Source: Bordetella parapertussis (GTDB taxonomy: Bacteria > Pseudomonadota > Gammaproteobacteria > Burkholderiales > Burkholderiaceae). Taken from it: a DNA stretch of 9,413 bases. This document shows positions 7,339 through 9,413 of this stretch, one piece after another. The notes beneath the pieces are model-generated. The model ran no database searches, had not been told where the DNA came from, and saw only the letters and a program-made list of their open reading frames with translations. A program made the position numbers and the translations under genes. The first letter of the stretch is position 1. Each line of letters starts with the position of its first letter. The stretch lies in contig CAMDLJ010000077.1 in assembly GCA_945901665.1 (NCBI GenBank), forward strand, positions 1-9,413, read 5' to 3'.

Positions 7339-9150
7339 TCAACTGCTTTGAAATTGCAAAGCGGCCAAGCGGGCATACAGCCCGCCTTGGGCAATCAGTT
7401 GGGCGTGGGTGCCTTGCTCAATCAAGCGGCCGCGATCGAGTACCCAGATCACATCGGCTTTTTGGACCGTGGCCAAGCGGTGGGCGATAACCAAGGTGGT
7501 GCGGTTGTGCATGGCGCGTTCCAAGGCGGCTTGCACCATGCGCTCGCTTTGCGCGTCCAGAGCACTGGTGGCCTCATCGAGCAACAACAGTGGCGGGTTT
7601 TTCAAGATGGCGCGGGCGATGGCCAAGCGCTGGCGCTGACCGCCTGACAAGCGCACGCCACGCTCGCCCAAAAAGCTGTCATAGCCTTCGGGCAGCTCCA
7701 ATAAAAATTCATGGGCATAGGCCGCTTGGGCAGCGGCGATGACCTCGGCATCGCTGGCGTCGGGTCTGCCGTAGCGGATGTTGTCCCAAGCCGTGCCGGA
7801 AAAAATCACTGGCTCTTGCGGCACGATGCCAATGCGCGCGCGCAAATCGTGCAAGCCCATGCGGTGGATGGGCACGCCATCGATCTCGATCAGCCCGTGC
7901 TGCGGGTCGTGAAAGCGCAGCAGCAAATCGAACAAGGTGGTTTTGCCTGCACCACTGGGACCAACCACCGCCACGGTTTGTCCGGCGCTGACCTGAGCAC
8001 TGAGTTGGTCCAGCGCCGGGGTCAGGGGCCGCGAGGCGTAATGAAATCCCACACCTTGCAAAGCCAAGGTAGACCCGGCCTCTGGCCAGGGGGCGTGTTG
8101 CGGTTGGGCTGGGGAGACCACCGCCGATTGGGTGTGGAGCAACTCCATCAAACGCTCGGTGGCACCCGCAGCGCGCAACAAGTCGCCGTAGACCTCGCCG
8201 AGCACCGCAAAAGCACTGGCGAGCAAAATCACATACACAATGATTTGGCCCAACTCGCCCGCGCTCAGGTTACCGGCATACACCGCCAAGGTGCCTTGGT
8301 ACAGGCCCCACAACAGGGCTGCACTGCTGGCCAAAATGATGAAGCCCACCAACAAAGCGCGCGCCCGCACCCGACGCACGGCCGTGGCGAAGGCATTCAA
8401 GGTCGAGGCCTCATAGCGGCGAGCTTCGCGTTGTTCAGCGCCATGGCTTTGCACCACGGTGATGGCGTTGAGCACCTCGGACGCCATGGCGCTGGTGTCG
8501 GCCACCCGGTCTTGGCTGGCGCGCGAGAGGCGGCGCACGCGCCGTCCAAACCACACGCTGGGCAACACAATCAGCACCAGCACCGCGATGACTTGGACCA
8601 TCAACCAAGGCCGCATCCACACCAGCATGAGCAAAGCGCCCGAGCCCATCACCGCATTGCGCAAGCCCATCGACAGCGACGAGCCGACCACGGTTTGCAC
8701 CAAGGTGGTGTCGGCGCTCAGGCGTGACAGCACCTCCCCAGTTTGGGTGGTTTCAAAAAACGATGGGCTTTGTTGCAACACATGGGCGTACACCGCTTGG
8801 CGCACATCGGCGGTGATGCGCTCGCCCAGCCAGCTCACCACATAAAAGCGCGCCGCAGAAAAAATGGACAAGGCCACCGCCACCGCGAAAAGCCAAAAAA
8901 AGTCGGCGGCCAAGCCCTCTGCATTTCCTTGGGCGCCAGTGGCCAGGCCGCCGTCGATGAGTTCGCGCAGCGCCCATGGAAATGCCAGGGTCGCCGCCGC
9001 CGCCAGCAATAAAAACAAGGCCGCGGCTGCAATCACGGGGGTGTAGGGGCGCAAAAACGGTTTCAAACCCGACAGCGATTGGGGGCTGGCTGCTTTGGGA
9101 CGATCGGGGGTGTGGGTGGCCATGGTGTGGTGCAGTGACAAGGCCCGCAT
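7339..9150 (-). CDS. MsbA-related ABC exporter, fused TMD-NBD
   Basis: This 603-residue half-transporter has an N-terminal membrane domain (about 35-330) and a C-terminal ATPase (about 360-600). It would work as an inner-membrane homodimer pumping a lipid or hydrophobic compound outward; the substrate is unknown. Visible ATPase motifs are Walker A GPSGAGKTT (397-405), Q-loop VPQEP (443-447), signature LSGGQ (501-505), Walker B LLLLDE (521-526), D-loop SALD (529-532) and the switch His in IAHRLAT (557). All are intact, so it should be active. Length fits the MsbA-related family (TIGR02204 type, by recollection). ATG 9150 is used; an in-frame ATG at 9123 (MATHTPDR) is equally plausible, as neither has a strong ribosome site. 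There is no N-terminal C39 peptidase domain and no adjacent membrane-fusion gene, so it is not an obvious type I secretion ATPase for the giant protein. It is divergent from the NUDIX gene. Confidence 0.93.
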   Translation of the reverse strand: MRALSLHHTMATHTPDRPKAASPQSLSGLKPFLRPYTPVIAAAALFLLLAAAATLAFPWALRELIDGGLATGAQGNAEGLAADFFWLFAVAVALSIFSAARFYVVSWLGERITADVRQAVYAHVLQQSPSFFETTQTGEVLSRLSADTTLVQTVVGSSLSMGLRNAVMGSGALLMLVWMRPWLMVQVIAVLVLIVLPSVWFGRRVRRLSRASQDRVADTSAMASEVLNAITVVQSHGAEQREARRYEASTLNAFATAVRRVRARALLVGFIILASSAALLWGLYQGTLAVYAGNLSAGELGQIIVYVILLASAFAVLGEVYGDLLRAAGATERLMELLHTQSAVVSPAQPQHAPWPEAGSTLALQGVGFHYASRPLTPALDQLSAQVSAGQTVAVVGPSGAGKTTLFDLLLRFHDPQHGLIEIDGVPIHRMGLHDLRARIGIVPQEPVIFSGTAWDNIRYGRPDASDAEVIAAAQAAYAHEFLLELPEGYDSFLGERGVRLSGGQRQRLAIARAILKNPPLLLLDEATSALDAQSERMVQAALERAMHNRTTLVIAHRLATVQKADVIWVLDRGRLIEQGTHAQLIAQGGLYARLAALQFQSS

Positions 9151-9151
9151 T

Positions 9152-9179
9152 GTGCACGTGCGTCACTCGCGCAGGTGAC
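9152..9179. promoter_or_regulatory. Short dyads in divergent ABC/NUDIX promoter region
   Basis: The 55-bp gap between the two divergent starts contains GTGCAC (9152-9157), overlapping GCACGTGC (9154-9161), and the inverted repeat GTCAC-N8-GTGAC (9162-9166 and 9175-9179). Both promoters must lie in or near this gap, so shared control is possible. I could not identify convincing -35/-10 pairs on either strand. Confidence 0.25.
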
Positions 9180-9205
9180 AGCAGTTGCGTTGGAGCCATG
9201 ACAGA

Positions 9206-9413
9206 ATGAACTTTATGGACATTAATTCGATCGAGGTCACGGCCCCCCCGATTCCCGCCGCCACCGTGGTGATGTTGCGCGATGCTTCGGCGGGCCTGGA
9301 GGTTTTTTTGCTGCGCCGCCACAGCGCCTCGGCTGTGCTCGGTGGGGTGTTTGTCTTTCCTGGGGGCAAATTGGACCGCCTGGACGCAGACCCTGGCTTG
9401 CATGCGCGGCTGG
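9206..9413 (+). CDS. NUDIX hydrolase, N-terminal part (cut by window end)
   Basis: Sixty-nine codons are visible, open to the right edge. The translation carries PAATVVMLRD, then FLLRRHSAS and GGVFVFPGGKLDRLDAD. This is the typical opening of NUDIX hydrolases of the NUDT19/CoA-pyrophosphatase-like group, where FPGGxxD precedes an insert and the NUDIX box (RExxEExG) follows later. The box itself is beyond the window, so catalytic residues cannot be checked. Such enzymes hydrolyse nucleoside-diphosphate-linked compounds in the cytoplasm; the exact substrate is not readable. ATG 9206 is chosen because GGAG at 9192-9195 sits ten bases upstream. ATG 9215 is in frame too, while ATG 9198 reads only three codons to a stop. 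It is divergent from the ABC exporter. Confidence 0.85.
   Translation, partial: MNFMDINSIEVTAPPIPAATVVMLRDASAGLEVFLLRRHSASAVLGGVFVFPGGKLDRLDADPGLHARL

Noticed and set aside
7711..8727. 338-codon plus-strand open frame inside the ABC exporter gene
   Set aside because: It is antisense to intact Walker A, signature and Walker B coding sequence; its own translation shows no family features.
7339..9150. ABC protein as the type I secretion ATPase for the giant surface protein
   Set aside because: No peptidase-like N-terminal domain, no neighbouring membrane-fusion or outer-membrane gene, the opposite strand, and an MFS gene in between.

Overview
The window is GC-rich, densely coding bacterial DNA. 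The protein types and codon use suggest a betaproteobacterium, most likely Burkholderiales/Comamonadaceae; this is inference, since no marker gene is present. No rRNA, tRNA, CRISPR array, IS element or prophage gene was seen.

The left two-thirds (1-6026) is one very large surface or secreted protein gene whose beginning lies left of the window. It reads through two tandem discoidin-like (F5/8 type C-like) modules, an Asp-box beta-propeller-like region, a cadherin-like Ig-fold module and roughly 900 residues of beta-solenoid or haemagglutinin-like sequence. A Thr/Pro minisatellite linker and a Pro-rich C-terminal region follow. An in-frame amber codon (387-389) interrupts the gene near the end of the first discoidin-like module. 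The frame is otherwise open for 1878 further codons, so this looks like a recent nonsense mutation, a sequencing error or a recoded stop, not an old pseudogene.

The gap at 6027-6123 holds a small hairpin and a perfect TGTGA-N6-TCACA dyad, the core of a CRP-type operator. It lies directly before the start of an MFS transporter gene. That gene runs rightward to 7308 and converges on a leftward MsbA-related ABC exporter (7339-9150). The two stop codons are 30 bp apart, and an 8-bp-stem hairpin spans the junction.

The exporter is divergent from a NUDIX hydrolase gene (start about 9206) that is cut by the right edge. The 55-bp divergent gap contains short dyads that could be shared control sites. 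The transporters and the NUDIX enzyme look like ordinary chromosomal housekeeping or detoxification genes. Nothing ties them mechanistically to the giant surface protein; in particular the exporter lacks the features of a dedicated type I secretion ATPase.
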